64,000 nt of DNA from Salegentibacter sp. 24 (GTDB lineage Bacteria > Bacteroidota > Bacteroidia > Flavobacteriales > Flavobacteriaceae), in contig NZ_SNWE01000019.1 in assembly GCF_004362395.1 (NCBI RefSeq), positions 1 to 64,000 of the forward strand, in the 5' to 3' direction. Made by a program: the position numbers and the translations under genes. Positions 16,679-26,591 of this stretch are shown here, one piece after another. The notes beneath the pieces were generated by a model. The model was given only the letters and a program-made list of their open reading frames with translations. It was not told the DNA's origin and searched no databases. Position 1 is the stretch's first letter. Every line of letters starts with the position of its first letter.

Positions 16679-18521
16679 ATCTTTTTAAGGTAAAATTGCC
16701 TCCAAAATCACCACGGGTACCGTCCAGCATTTCAAACTCTATCCTAAACCAATAATCTTCCACCGGTAATGGGTGTCCGTTATAGGTCCCATCCCAACCC
16801 TGTCCGCCGGGAAATAACTCCTTGAGTAATTTACCGTAGCGATCAAAAATATAAAGTTTTAGTATTTGGATCTCAGGAGTATTCTCAATGGTCCAGGTGT
16901 CGTTATACCCGTCAGAATTTGGCGTGAAAAAGCGTGGATAACCTACTAAATAAAATTCTTCAGAAGTGGTTGTTCCGCAGCCATTGATTTCGCGGGCACT
17001 AATACGGTGATATCCGGGAGCCAGGTTTCTAAACACCGGGCTTTCCTGCCAGGGACCATCATCAGCGCGGTACTGGTATGTGGCGTCTTGAATTCCGGCC
17101 CCTGCTGTGGCCTCAGCGGTAATTATATAGCCACCGGTAAAATCACTGCCGGCAATTTCAATGGAAAGCATATCAGGTCTTGAAAAAACAGAAAGCCTGG
17201 TTTGAAATGCCCCGGTACACCCAGAGATCGTATTGGTGATGTTAAGGCTTAATTCATTAAAATCCGGGATCTGTGTAAAATTCAAAATTGCCTCGGTGCT
17301 AATGGTATCACCCTCTGCGATCCAGTGGTAGTCATAATCAGCCCCCAAATCTTCACCCAGGCCAGCTTGGTCTGGTACAGAGCCATCCGGATTAACACAA
17401 AGAATACTTTCCTGGGGCAGAAAATTCTCAGGGAGATATGCCGGTTCTATCTGAAATAAAATTTGCTGGGAAAGGCAGGCACTTTCTTCCCCCTCTACCT
17501 GTGCAATTATTTCACCGGACTGCTCAATGGGAAAGGCAGCGGCGTTTGTAATCCGATTTCCAGCTTCAAAATCCTGTAAGGAAGCATAAAAATTCACCCG
17601 GTAATTTTCTTCCCCACTATTGCCGCTTAGAATTTCAGGCGAAGCGGAAGTCAAATCTATGGTAGTTTGATTGGGATTACAGATGTAGAGATCTTCCGGG
17701 GTATTTGCCAGGGGCTTGCTATAAAAACTTATTTCAATTTCATCTTCATCGGGACGTTCGGTAACATTTTCATACACAATTACCTTGTAGCGGCCAGAAT
17801 CCCTTACTGTCAGGGTTGCTTCTTCCTGGCCTGGAATAATCTCAAAACTATCCGCCGCTTCATTAAATCTATACCATTCATACCGTTCTACCCCACTTGT
17901 ACTGGCATCTAAAATAGTCTCCTCTTTACCACAAATAACCCTATCAGGTCCAAGGACCTCATCCAGGATCCCACAATCCGTGGAACCGGAAGTAGCCTGG
18001 TCGGCATTGGTTTGTCTTAAACTTATAAATCCCGGTAGCTGGTCGTAATTTGTAATCAGGACGACATAGACCTGGCCCGCTTCAGCATTGGGAATATCCA
18101 TTTGTTCTATAGCGGCAGGTTCGTAACTGCAATCTATAATATTTTGAGCTACCAGAGATTGGTCTGAACAATACTCGTCCGTTCGCTCAAAGGGTCCCCA
18201 AACGATAAAATCCACATCGTACTGGGACCCACTACCATCTTCATTTTGAAATTGAGAAATATTAAATCGCAGATTCCCGGTTTCTTCCACCTGCAAATAA
18301 AACCAGGCCGGGTAAGGCTGGGATAACAGGCAACCGTAATCCGGCCCTACTTCCCCATTTGCGATAGCACTATTATTGACATTAGAATTGGGAAAAACCA
18401 ACTCCTCATCCCCGGCACAAAAAGGATCTAAATTTTCACAAGAGCTTCCCTGGCCGTAAACAATGCCCTGCCCTGTGTAAAGAATAAAAAAACAAAAAAG
18501 AAGAAGCAATCCTTGTTTCAT
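16677..18521 (-). CDS. Type IX secreted protein with type B C-terminal domain
   Basis: A 614-residue protein that should leave the cell through the type IX secretion system. Residues 1-23 form a signal peptide. The middle part contains beta-rich, Ig/PKD-like segments with paired cysteines, including one that reads as a question-and-answer of 'derived' repeats around 200-450. Residues 531-614 form the gliding-motility-associated (CHU_C, type B) sorting domain, starting FFTPNSDGYNDTW and including IFDRYGKLL and GWDGTYNG. The function of the cargo part is unknown; adhesion or a surface structure is usual in this group. The gene is monocistronic and convergent with gltD, divergent from folE. Confidence 0.87.
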   Translation of the reverse strand: MKQGLLLLFCFFILYTGQGIVYGQGSSCENLDPFCAGDEELVFPNSNVNNSAIANGEVGPDYGCLLSQPYPAWFYLQVEETGNLRFNISQFQNEDGSGSQYDVDFIVWGPFERTDEYCSDQSLVAQNIIDCSYEPAAIEQMDIPNAEAGQVYVVLITNYDQLPGFISLRQTNADQATSGSTDCGILDEVLGPDRVICGKEETILDASTSGVERYEWYRFNEAADSFEIIPGQEEATLTVRDSGRYKVIVYENVTERPDEDEIEISFYSKPLANTPEDLYICNPNQTTIDLTSASPEILSGNSGEENYRVNFYASLQDFEAGNRITNAAAFPIEQSGEIIAQVEGEESACLSQQILFQIEPAYLPENFLPQESILCVNPDGSVPDQAGLGEDLGADYDYHWIAEGDTISTEAILNFTQIPDFNELSLNITNTISGCTGAFQTRLSVFSRPDMLSIEIAGSDFTGGYIITAEATAGAGIQDATYQYRADDGPWQESPVFRNLAPGYHRISAREINGCGTTTSEEFYLVGYPRFFTPNSDGYNDTWTIENTPEIQILKLYIFDRYGKLLKELFPGGQGWDGTYNGHPLPVEDYWFRIEFEMLDGTRGDFGGNFTLKR

Positions 18522-18602
18522 AATAGGAAATAGAAGTTACAAAATAACAAATATCTATGTAAACCGCTGCTTATATCTTTATATAAAAACCTATTAAATA
18601 TG

Positions 18603-18610
18603 TATCTTTG
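18603..18610 (+). promoter_or_regulatory. Promoter -7 element of folE; fixes the start codon
   Basis: TATCTTTG is a full match to TAnnTTTG. An in-frame TTG at 18608 lies inside this element, so it cannot be the translation start. The folE start is therefore the ATG at 18653, about 36 bases after the expected transcription start. Confidence 0.6.
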
Positions 18611-18652
18611 CAAGCCAAACAATCGGTTTACGACTATTATTGTAAAAACGGT

Positions 18653-19330
18653 ATGAAAATAGACAAAATTTTGAATGAAATTGATGAGCAGGGAGATGCC
18701 CACGCTGGAAGCAGTGCTGAAAACCCTATTCGTGAAGATGCTTTTGAGCTGAGTGAGATTGAAAAAGTTGCGCTCATCAACAAGGATGTAAAACATATTA
18801 TGGAAACTTTAGGTCTTGATCTTACCGATGACAGCCTTAAAGGAACTCCTCAAAGGGTAGCAAAAATGTTCGTAAATGAAATTTTTGCAGGATTGAACCC
18901 CGAGAGAAAACCCATTGCCTCTACTTTTGAGAACAAGTATAAATACGGCGAAATGCTGGTGGAAAAGAATATTACCGTGTATTCGACCTGCGAGCACCAT
19001 TTGCTTCCTATCGTTGGTAAGGCCCACGTGGCCTATATTTCAAAAGGTCGGGTAATAGGACTATCTAAAATGAACCGGATTGTAGATTATTTCGCGAAAA
19101 GGCCTCAGGTACAGGAACGAATGACCATGCAGATTGTTCAGGAGTTACAAAAAGCACTGGGCACTCCAGATGTAGCCTGTGTGGTTGATGCCAAGCACCT
19201 GTGCGTGAACAGTCGTGGAATTAGAGATATAGACAGCAGTACCGTCACCAGTGAATTCGGCGGGGCCTTCAAAGAAAAATCCGTGAAACGGGAATTTCTT
19301 GACTATATAAAACTGGATACTTCCTTTTAA
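18653..19330 (+). CDS. folE: GTP cyclohydrolase I
   Basis: A 225-residue zinc enzyme that converts GTP to dihydroneopterin triphosphate, the first step of folate (and often queuosine-type deazapurine) synthesis. The motif STCEHHLLP contains the zinc ligands Cys and His, and HLCVNSRGI supplies the second cysteine, so this is the zinc-dependent type I form. The N-terminal 45 residues are variable, as in other members. I chose the ATG at 18653 because a promoter element overlaps the upstream TTG. cysS follows after 35 bases and may be co-transcribed. queE and folC elsewhere in the window use related pterin or deazapurine products. Confidence 0.95.
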   Translation: MKIDKILNEIDEQGDAHAGSSAENPIREDAFELSEIEKVALINKDVKHIMETLGLDLTDDSLKGTPQRVAKMFVNEIFAGLNPERKPIASTFENKYKYGEMLVEKNITVYSTCEHHLLPIVGKAHVAYISKGRVIGLSKMNRIVDYFAKRPQVQERMTMQIVQELQKALGTPDVACVVDAKHLCVNSRGIRDIDSSTVTSEFGGAFKEKSVKREFLDYIKLDTSF

Positions 19331-19365
19331 ATATTTTCTTTTTTAATAACCAACACTAACTATCT

Positions 19366-20850
19366 ATGGCGCTTTACCAGGAACAGAGCTTGAAAATATA
19401 CAATTCTATGAGCGGGGAAAAGGAAATCTTTGAACCGATAAACGAAGGTAACGTTGGAATGTATGTTTGCGGCCCTACTGTATACAGTAATGTTCATTTA
19501 GGTAATTGCCGAACCTTTATCTCCTTTGACCTTGTATTTCGTTATTTGAAACACCTTGGATATAAAGTGAGATACGTCAGGAACATCACCGATGCCGGCC
19601 ATTTGGAAAATGATGCCGACAGCGGGGAAGACAGGATTGCCAAGAAGGCGCGCCTGGAACAGATTGAACCCATGGAGGTCGTACAACGCTACACCATAGA
19701 TTTCCATAACATCCTGCAAAAATTCAACAATTTACCGCCAAGTATTGAACCCACGGCAACCGGTCATATTGTGGAGCAAATAGAAATCGTAAAAACCATT
19801 ATAGAAAAGGGATTCGCCTACCAGGTAAACGGTTCTGTTTATTTTGACGTAAAAAAATTCAATGAAACCAACCATTATGGCAAATTAAGCGGTAGGGATA
19901 TTGAAAATATGATCGCTAATACCCGCGAACTTGCCGCGCAGAGCGATAAGAAAAATCCCCAGGATTTTGCGCTTTGGAAAAAAGCGGAACCCCAGCATAT
20001 TATGCGCTGGCCGTCCCCCTGGAGTGATGGATTTCCCGGATGGCATTTAGAATGTACGGTGATGAGCACCAAATATCTAGGGGAAGAATTTGATATTCAC
20101 GGCGGGGGAATGGATTTAAAATTCCCACACCATGAATGTGAAATTGCCCAGGGAGAGGCAGCTACTGGGAAAAACCCGGTTCATTACTGGCTGCACGCCA
20201 ATATGCTCACCTTAAATGGTAAGAAAATGGCTAAAAGTACCGGGAACAATATTCTTCCGGAAGAAATTTTCTCCGGAAACAATGATATTTTAGAGAAGCC
20301 GTTTTCACCAAATGTGACCAGGTTTTTTATGCTTCAGGCGAATTACCGAAGCATCCTGGATTTTTCAGATGAAGCTTTAAAAGCTAGCGAAAAAGGCTTT
20401 AACCGGTTAATGGATGCCTATCATTTAATTGAAGAGCTCCCGGTTTCCGGGAAATCAAGCCTTGATATCAAGACCTGGAAACAATCTTGTTACGATGCGA
20501 TGAATGATGATTTCAACAGCCCGATTTTAATTGCCCGGCTTTTCGATGCGGTTAAAATGATCAATAACATAAAGGAGGGGGCGGCAACCATTACTGCGGA
20601 AGATAAAGATGAACTTGAGAAAACCATGTCGGCTTTTATGTTTGATGTCCTGGGACTTTTAGATCAGGTTTCTGAAAATAATGACACCTCTGATAAGCTT
20701 TCCTCAACGATAGAATTACTGATAAAACTTCGCGCTGAAGCCAGGAATAATAAAGATTTCGCTTTAAGCGATCAAATAAGGGATCAACTACAGGAATTAG
20801 GAATTCAGCTTAAAGACGGAAAAGAGGGTACTACTTTTAGTATAAAATAA
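19366..20850 (+). CDS. cysS: Cysteinyl-tRNA synthetase
   Basis: A 494-residue class I aminoacyl-tRNA synthetase that charges tRNA-Cys. The HIGH-type signature HLGN is at 44-47 with the zinc ligand Cys35 just before it (YVCGPTVY). The other zinc ligands are in the [11 protein letters not shown] and PHHECEIAQ segments. The KMSKS loop reads KMAKS at 287-291. The C-terminal helical anticodon region is complete. Length is close to the family norm of 460-500. It is the last clearly native gene before the inserted-looking acetyltransferase. Confidence 0.97.
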   Translation: MALYQEQSLKIYNSMSGEKEIFEPINEGNVGMYVCGPTVYSNVHLGNCRTFISFDLVFRYLKHLGYKVRYVRNITDAGHLENDADSGEDRIAKKARLEQIEPMEVVQRYTIDFHNILQKFNNLPPSIEPTATGHIVEQIEIVKTIIEKGFAYQVNGSVYFDVKKFNETNHYGKLSGRDIENMIANTRELAAQSDKKNPQDFALWKKAEPQHIMRWPSPWSDGFPGWHLECTVMSTKYLGEEFDIHGGGMDLKFPHHECEIAQGEAATGKNPVHYWLHANMLTLNGKKMAKSTGNNILPEEIFSGNNDILEKPFSPNVTRFFMLQANYRSILDFSDEALKASEKGFNRLMDAYHLIEELPVSGKSSLDIKTWKQSCYDAMNDDFNSPILIARLFDAVKMINNIKEGAATITAEDKDELEKTMSAFMFDVLGLLDQVSENNDTSDKLSSTIELLIKLRAEARNNKDFALSDQIRDQLQELGIQLKDGKEGTTFSIK

Positions 20851-20920
20851 TTTTCAAAGCAAAGGTGAAACGATGTTGGAACCTGTCTCAAATCAAAACT
20901 TAGAGATTGTGCTAGCTTAG

Positions 20921-20995
20921 CGGATTTTTCTGCGGACAATCATGTGCGTTCGTACATTTTTTATACAGGAGGCTGCGCGTAATGCAAAAAATCCG
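20921..20995 (+). repeat. Nested inverted repeats upstream of the GNAT gene
   Basis: An outer pair, CGGATTTTT (20921-20929) and AAAAATCCG (20987-20995), encloses an inner hairpin at 20942-20957 (ATGTGC-GTTC-GTACAT, one G-U pair). The structure ends 3 bases before the chosen GNAT start. It recalls folded recombination sites, but it lacks the core sequences of a canonical attC site. Confidence 0.5.
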
Positions 20996-20998
20996 ATT

Positions 20999-21562
20999 AT
21001 GAAAGGAGAATTAGAGACTAATCGATTGAACTTAAAACTAATAACGATATCGGATTTAGAAAAAATACACGAATTGCTCTCATTACCCGAAACTGACAAA
21101 TTCAATACTTTAGGGATTCCAACAAATATTAGGGAAACTGAAAAAATATTGGAGGAGTTGATAACTAAAAATAACAACGGAAAAGAAACAAATTTTACTT
21201 TTAAGGTTGAGCTCAAGGATGAAAAATCTTTTATTGGACTTCTTTCATTAAACTTGGGAAATCCAAAATTTAAGAGTGCCGAAGTTTGGTATAAATTTCA
21301 CTCTCATTTTTGGAACAAAGGATATGCAACTGAATCGTTATACAGAATTCTTGAATTTGGATTCGAGGAACTCAAATTACATCGGATCGAAGCTGGTTGC
21401 GCTGTTGATAATATTGGAAGTATTCGGATTTTAGAAAAAGTTGGTATGACAAAGGAGGGTAGGAAAAGGAAAGTTTTGCCTCTTAAAGATGGTTGGTCTG
21501 ACAATTTTGAATATGCGATTTTATCATCAGACCCAAAAAACACAGTACTCAACAAGATATAA
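20999..21562 (+). CDS. GNAT-family N-acetyltransferase (RimJ/RimL-like)
   Basis: A 187-residue acetyltransferase that should transfer the acetyl group of acetyl-CoA to an amine. The start of the fold, [20 protein letters not shown], is typical of RimJ/RimL-type members. The segment [20 protein letters not shown] near the middle is the acetyl-CoA-binding helix, followed by the [13 protein letters not shown] motif. The target (protein N terminus, antibiotic or small amine) cannot be told. I use the ATG at 20999; the in-frame ATG at 20942 lies in the stem-loop region. The gene is visibly more AT-rich than cysS and yidD, between which it sits. This suggests acquisition. Confidence 0.85.
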   Translation: MKGELETNRLNLKLITISDLEKIHELLSLPETDKFNTLGIPTNIRETEKILEELITKNNNGKETNFTFKVELKDEKSFIGLLSLNLGNPKFKSAEVWYKFHSHFWNKGYATESLYRILEFGFEELKLHRIEAGCAVDNIGSIRILEKVGMTKEGRKRKVLPLKDGWSDNFEYAILSSDPKNTVLNKI

Positions 21563-21567
21563 CAAAG

Positions 21568-21813
21568 ATGCTTAAAAAATACCTGGCATATCCGTTTATT
21601 CTGTTGGTGAAATTTTACCAGAATTTTATTTCCCCACTTACCCCAGCCACCTGCAGGTACACACCCACCTGTTCCCAGTACAGTTTAACCGCTCTGCAGC
21701 GCTTTGGTGTTTTTAAAGGGGGATGGTTAAGCTTAAAACGTATTTTTAGTTGTAATCCCTGGGGAGGCAAGGGTTATGACCCGGTTCCCGAAAAAACAGA
21801 AACCAAAAGATAG
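21568..21813 (+). CDS. yidD: Membrane protein insertion efficiency factor YidD
   Basis: An 81-residue small protein that helps YidC-dependent insertion of inner-membrane proteins. The family hallmark [11 protein letters not shown] followed by [17 protein letters not shown] is complete. An amphipathic N-terminal helix lies at about 5-20. The start lies 5 bases after the GNAT stop codon, so it is now probably transcribed with it. lgt follows after 50 bases. Confidence 0.93.
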   Translation: MLKKYLAYPFILLVKFYQNFISPLTPATCRYTPTCSQYSLTALQRFGVFKGGWLSLKRIFSCNPWGGKGYDPVPEKTETKR

Positions 21814-21863
21814 GGCAACTACTTGCAAATATGTATCTTTACCCTACTAATCAATTTTAATTT

Positions 21864-22685
21864 ATGCTTATTAACGCCATTACCTGGAGCCCTTCGGAAG
21901 GTTTAGACTTAGGTTTTTTTACCCTTCACTATTACAGTTTGATGTTTTTGATAGCCTTTGGACTTGGCTGGTATATTATGAAAAGTATTTTCATAAGGGA
22001 AAAAATCGCGATCGAAAAATTAGATTCTCTCTTTATTTATACCGTTCTGGCTACCCTTATTGGTGCAAGACTGGGACACGTGATTTTTTATGACTGGGAT
22101 TATTTTCAGAACCATTTATTGGAAATCTTCTTACCGGTTCGTTTTGAACCGGAATTTGAATTTACAGGCTTCAGAGGGCTGGCTAGCCACGGTGCCGCCA
22201 TTGGTATCATTATCTCGATGTACCTGTACCGAAAAAGAGTGCTTAATAAACCCGTGCTTTGGATACTAGACCGGATTGTGATCCCGGTAGCCAGTGGGGC
22301 CATTTTTGTCAGAATAGGCAATTTTTTAAACTCGGAGATTATAGGAAAACCCACCAACTCTGATTATGGGATCATTTTCGCTAATTTAGGCGAGACTTTC
22401 CCCAGGCATCCTGCACAGTTATATGAATCTTTCTGCTATTTACTTATCTTTATAATCCTGTGGTATTTATACTGGAAGACCGAAAAACGCCATAAAATAG
22501 GTTATATTTTCGGCTTGTTCCTGGTTTTATTATGGACGGTTAGGTTCTTTATTGAATTTATAAAAGAAGCTCAGGTTGAAGAGCGTACCACCTGGTTATT
22601 AAACACGGGCCAGTGGCTGAGTATACCATTTATAATTGCCGGGCTTTACTTTATGTACAGGCCGACCAAACCAAGAACCGTATGA
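21864..22685 (+). CDS. lgt: Prolipoprotein diacylglyceryl transferase
   Basis: A 273-residue integral membrane enzyme that attaches diacylglycerol to the lipobox cysteine of prolipoproteins. About seven membrane segments are visible. The catalytic-core motifs are GLASHGAAIG and the family signature RIGNFLNSEIIGKPT. It provides the modification needed by the lipoproteins in this window (242-760, DUF192 protein, SusD, PBP4-like protein, 44417-44974). Its stop codon overlaps the next gene's start (ATGA). Confidence 0.95.
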   Translation: MLINAITWSPSEGLDLGFFTLHYYSLMFLIAFGLGWYIMKSIFIREKIAIEKLDSLFIYTVLATLIGARLGHVIFYDWDYFQNHLLEIFLPVRFEPEFEFTGFRGLASHGAAIGIIISMYLYRKRVLNKPVLWILDRIVIPVASGAIFVRIGNFLNSEIIGKPTNSDYGIIFANLGETFPRHPAQLYESFCYLLIFIILWYLYWKTEKRHKIGYIFGLFLVLLWTVRFFIEFIKEAQVEERTTWLLNTGQWLSIPFIIAGLYFMYRPTKPRTV

Positions 22686-23176
22686 TACGTAAATCCATAA
22701 TTTTATCTTCCATTTTGGTGGCTTCTATACTATCCTCCTGTAAGGACGACGGGGATCAGCAGGCACCTATTGAAACCGAAGAAATACGTTTTACAAAAGA
22801 AGGGGAGGCAACGCTGCTTAAGCCCAACGGGGATACCATAAAACAAATAGACATCGAAATTGCCGATAATTCATATGAACGCCAGACAGGTTTAATGTAT
22901 CGCAAAAGTATGGAGGATCAGCAGGGGATGCTGTTTATTTATGAAGATGAGGCCCCCAGGGCATTTTATATGAAAAACACCAATATTCCCTTAGATATCA
23001 TTTATTATGGTGCAGATAGTACGGCCGTGAGTTTTCAAAAGAATGCTCAGCCTAATGATGAAACCTCCTTACCCTCCGAATTACCAGCCCAGTATGTTCT
23101 CGAGTTAAATGCAGGACTTGCTGAGGATTGGAATATAGAAGTTGGTGATAAAATAGATTTTAAGCGAATCGATTAG
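22682..23176 (+). CDS. DUF192-family lipoprotein
   Basis: A 164-residue protein with a lipoprotein signal (lipobox ILSSC, Cys20) and a DUF192 domain at about 45-160. The domain is recognised by RQTGLMYRKSM, GMLFIYED and FYMKNTNIPLDIIY. The domain's biochemical role is not established. I chose the ATG at 22682, which overlaps the lgt stop codon by 4 bases, because it gives a proper signal peptide. A longer in-frame reading into lgt does not. Co-transcription with lgt fits its being a lipoprotein. Confidence 0.88.
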   Translation: MIRKSIILSSILVASILSSCKDDGDQQAPIETEEIRFTKEGEATLLKPNGDTIKQIDIEIADNSYERQTGLMYRKSMEDQQGMLFIYEDEAPRAFYMKNTNIPLDIIYYGADSTAVSFQKNAQPNDETSLPSELPAQYVLELNAGLAEDWNIEVGDKIDFKRID

Positions 23177-23361
23177 TTTTATTGTAAACTCCATTTTCAA
23201 CTAGCCTTTTCCTCAATTAGAAAAGAGAGACCCTTATAGGTACTTCTGCATTTAGCTGTCTCCCATATCAGGGACTAGGCTCCCTTCTGATTTCAAATAC
23301 CATTTTAAGCAGCCTTATGATCAAATTCAAAAAGCCATTGATCATCTTTTCATAAAGCTAT

Positions 23362-23393
23362 TAAAACAAAAAAGCGCTCCATTTCTGGAACGC
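23362..23393 (-). terminator. Terminator of secDF
   Basis: The minus strand has a stem GCGTTCCA/TGGAGCGC (one mismatch) at 23374-23393 followed by a T-rich run, starting about 30 bases past the secDF stop. Confidence 0.7.
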
Positions 23394-23423
23394 AATTTTG
23401 ATTATATACCTTTAAAGGAGAGC

Positions 23424-26400
23424 CTAAACAGTAGTTTCCTTAGCTTCTTCTTCAGTTTTCTTTTTCTTTTCAATCTTTGATTTGTCACTTACACTATCAT
23501 ACATCACAGGAGTCGCAATAAATAAAGATGAATAAGTACCTACGATCACCCCAATAATCAAGGCAAACATAAAGCCTCTGATGCTTTCTCCTCCAAAGAT
23601 GAAGATGGCAAGCAATACAATCAAGGTCGTAAGCGAGGTGTTCAGGGTACGGCTAATGGTACTATCCAAAGCGGTATTTACCGTTCTGCCTAATGGCCAG
23701 CTGGTATGTTCATTAACAAACTCCCTGATCCTGTCAAATACAACTACCGTATCGTTCAATGAATAACCGATTACCGTTAGGATTGCTGCGATAAAGGCCT
23801 GGTTGATTTCCATGCTAAAGGGCATTACTTTGTAAAGCAATGAGAATATACCTAAAACGATGATAACATCGTGAGCAACAGCAACCACGGCACCAATACT
23901 AAACTGCCATTTCCTAAATCGCAATAGGATGTAAAGGAAAATAACTACCAGGGATCCCAGGATCGCCCAGAAAGAGTCATTTTTAATATCATCGGCAATA
24001 GTAGGCCCCACTTTCATGGATTGCATAATACCAACCTCTTTTGCAGCTCCTCCAGCGGTAAAATCTTCGAAACTAAGATCGGCCGGAAGATATGGTTGAA
24101 GGGCTTCAAACATGGTCTGCTGGATCTCCTTATCCACAGCGGTACTTTCTTCTTCAACCTTATACTTGGTAGTAATCTTTAACTGGTTATCCGGACCAAA
24201 GGTTTTTGCCTCGGCACTTCCGAATTCAGCAACCAGGGCACGTTCAACTTCTGTTGGATTCACATCCTGCTCAAAACGTACGGTATAGGTTCTACCTCCC
24301 ACGAAATCAACCCCCGGGTTAAGGCCCTGTACCAACAGAGAACCAAGGCTGATAATGATTAATATCCCGGAGAAAATATAAGCTAGTTTACGTTTTTTCA
24401 ACCAATCTACTTTTACATTTCTGAAAAGATTTTTAGTTGCTCCTGTAGCAAAATCAAGGGTTTTTCCTTTTTTACCATATCCGTCAATGAATAACCTGGT
24501 TATAAAAATTGCGGTAAACAAAGAAGTAGCAATACCTATTAATAAAGTAGTTGCAAAACCTTTGATCGGGCCGGTACCCAGAATCAATAAGATAAAGGCA
24601 GTTAAGCCGGTAGTAATGTTGGCATCAAGAATAGAGGAAAGCGCATTACTAAAACCGTCTTTAATGGCATCCTTTTGCATTTTGCCTTTGGCGAGTTCTT
24701 CCCGGATCCTTTCGAAAATAAGGACATTAGCATCCACCGAGATACCAATGGTTAAAACAATACCGGCAATTCCAGGTAAAGTTAATACGGCACCTAAACC
24801 GGCAAGGATTCCGAAGATAAACAGGATATTCAATACCAGGGCAACATCGGCGAAAAGGCCGGCCTTACCATAGTAAAAAACCATCCATAACAATACCAGA
24901 ACCAGGGCGATCCCAAAGGACCACATCCCGCTGTTTATTGCTTCCTGACCTAAACTTGGTCCTATAATTTCACTTTGAATTATTTCTGCAGAAGCAGGAA
25001 GCTTACCTGCTCTTAGCACATTGGCCAGATCCTGACCTTCGGTTATGCTGAAGTCTCCAGAAATCTCACTTCTCCCACCTGAAATAGGCCCGGTAGAAAC
25101 TCCGGGAGCAGAATAAACCGTGTTATCTAAAACAATGGCAATATTGCTTTGTTGTGATGAAGCCTGCCCGGTCATATCTTCCCAAATCTTGGCTCCAGTA
25201 CCGTCCATTTGCATGGACACGGCAATACGGCCCATCTGGTCGTAAGTTTGTTGGGCATCAGTGATCACGTCCCCACTAAGTGGTGGCTCCATATCCCTAT
25301 TCCCCTTTAATGCATAAAGCCCTACAACACCTTCATCCTGGGGAATACCCCAGGCAAATTTAGCGTAACGCTGGTCTGCCGGAAGTAAAGATCTTACCTG
25401 GGGCGTAGCAAGGTATTTATTTACCGTCGCAGTATCCTCCACGGCAAAATAGGCCAAAACAGGACCTCCCTGAAAGCCTGGGCTTTCAATGAGTTCAAAT
25501 AAAGGATTGTTAGCCGTATTTACCTCGGTGGAATCTTCACTTTCCGCAAGTAAGGCATCAATATCGTTTGCTCCTTCAGTAGCCGTAGTGTCGGTTGGAG
25601 TGGTAGTTTCTTCACTCTTTTTATCTACAATATCCTTAAGTACATTATTAGCCTGGGCTAAAAAGTTACCTAAGGCAGTATTTTTATATACGTGCCAGAA
25701 TTCAAGTTGCGCAGTACTCTGCAACAAACTTTGTACCCTGTTAATATCTTTAGCACCTGGTAATTCTACCAGGATTCTTCCTGAATTTCCTAAACGCTGA
25801 ATATTGGGTTGGGTTACCCCAAATTTATCGATACGTTTTCTAAGTACTTCAAAAGCTGAAGTAATAGACTCATCGACCTTTCTCCTAATTACAGTTTCCA
25901 CCTCTTCATTAGACATCTCGAAGTTGATCTCATCGCTTAATGTTTTATTTGCAAAAACATCAGGAGATGCAAGTCGGGCATCAGGGATATCGTTAAAAGC
26001 CTCGAAGAAAAGGTTTATATAATCTTCCTGGCTATCCTTTGAAGCTTCCTCTGCTTCATTTAAAGCCTGATTAAACGCAGGGTCGTCGGTATTATTAGCT
26101 AAGCCGGCCAGGATATCTTTTACCGAAATTTGAAGAATCACATTGATTCCCCCCTTCAGGTCAAGCCCCTTATTCAGCTCCTTGTCTTTGGCCTCACTAT
26201 AGGTAATACCGGCAATAATCTCCTCATCCGCTATGGAATCGAGATAATTTTGCTCTTCAACATCTCTCAATGCTGAATAATCCTCTACATTTTCGCTAAT
26301 TTCTTGCGTGGCAAAATCTTCAGCTTCACTTTCTACATCATTGGTAATAAAAGTAAAAGACAACTGGTATATACATACCAGTCCAAATAAAATTGCAAAA

Positions 26401-26426
26401 ACCTTAATCAGTCCTTTGTTCTGCAT
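23424..26426 (-). CDS. secDF: Fused protein translocase SecDF
   Basis: A 1000-residue fusion of SecD and SecF, an RND-type proton-driven accessory of the Sec translocon. The SecD half (about 1-665) has an N-terminal membrane helix (7-27), a large periplasmic domain with the FGVTQPNIQRLG segment, and a six-helix membrane domain containing DANVLIFERIREE. The SecF half (about 685-1000) begins with another helix and contains GYSLNDTVVVFDRIRE. A Thr/Ser/Glu-rich insert (about 270-310) in the periplasmic domain lengthens it. The fusion is usual in this phylum. It is monocistronic with a consensus promoter upstream. Confidence 0.96.
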   Translation of the reverse strand: MQNKGLIKVFAILFGLVCIYQLSFTFITNDVESEAEDFATQEISENVEDYSALRDVEEQNYLDSIADEEIIAGITYSEAKDKELNKGLDLKGGINVILQISVKDILAGLANNTDDPAFNQALNEAEEASKDSQEDYINLFFEAFNDIPDARLASPDVFANKTLSDEINFEMSNEEVETVIRRKVDESITSAFEVLRKRIDKFGVTQPNIQRLGNSGRILVELPGAKDINRVQSLLQSTAQLEFWHVYKNTALGNFLAQANNVLKDIVDKKSEETTTPTDTTATEGANDIDALLAESEDSTEVNTANNPLFELIESPGFQGGPVLAYFAVEDTATVNKYLATPQVRSLLPADQRYAKFAWGIPQDEGVVGLYALKGNRDMEPPLSGDVITDAQQTYDQMGRIAVSMQMDGTGAKIWEDMTGQASSQQSNIAIVLDNTVYSAPGVSTGPISGGRSEISGDFSITEGQDLANVLRAGKLPASAEIIQSEIIGPSLGQEAINSGMWSFGIALVLVLLWMVFYYGKAGLFADVALVLNILFIFGILAGLGAVLTLPGIAGIVLTIGISVDANVLIFERIREELAKGKMQKDAIKDGFSNALSSILDANITTGLTAFILLILGTGPIKGFATTLLIGIATSLFTAIFITRLFIDGYGKKGKTLDFATGATKNLFRNVKVDWLKKRKLAYIFSGILIIISLGSLLVQGLNPGVDFVGGRTYTVRFEQDVNPTEVERALVAEFGSAEAKTFGPDNQLKITTKYKVEEESTAVDKEIQQTMFEALQPYLPADLSFEDFTAGGAAKEVGIMQSMKVGPTIADDIKNDSFWAILGSLVVIFLYILLRFRKWQFSIGAVVAVAHDVIIVLGIFSLLYKVMPFSMEINQAFIAAILTVIGYSLNDTVVVFDRIREFVNEHTSWPLGRTVNTALDSTISRTLNTSLTTLIVLLAIFIFGGESIRGFMFALIIGVIVGTYSSLFIATPVMYDSVSDKSKIEKKKKTEEEAKETTV

Positions 26427-26469
26427 TATTCCTTAAATTATAATTAATTAGGTCGATTTTAAAAACGGA

Positions 26470-26500
26470 CAAATATAGGGTTTCAAAAATGAAATGCCAA
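26470..26500 (-). promoter_or_regulatory. Promoter of secDF
   Basis: The minus strand has TTG (26500-26498), 20 bases and TATATTTG (26477-26470), a full consensus promoter. The predicted transcription start is near 26463, 37 bases before the ATG. Confidence 0.7.
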
Positions 26501-26534
26501 CAATTTTTTTTTGAATAATTTAACTTTTAAACAT

Positions 26535-26559
26535 AAAAAAGACCGCGTAATTAGCGGCC
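26535..26559 (-). terminator. Terminator of mdh
   Basis: The minus strand shows a GGCCGC/GCGGTC stem (one G-U pair) with a 7-base loop, followed by six T residues. It lies 33 bases after the mdh stop codon. Confidence 0.75.
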
Positions 26560-26591
26560 TTTCTTGTTATATTTTAAAGCTTTATACGTGC

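Noticed and set aside
18608-18652. TTG start for folE
   Set aside because: The TTG lies within the promoter -7 element TATCTTTG, so it would not be in the transcript.
20921-20995. Integron attC site
   Set aside because: The stem-loop has no GTTRRRY/RYYYAAC core pair, so it cannot be called attC; kept only as a repeat worth checking.
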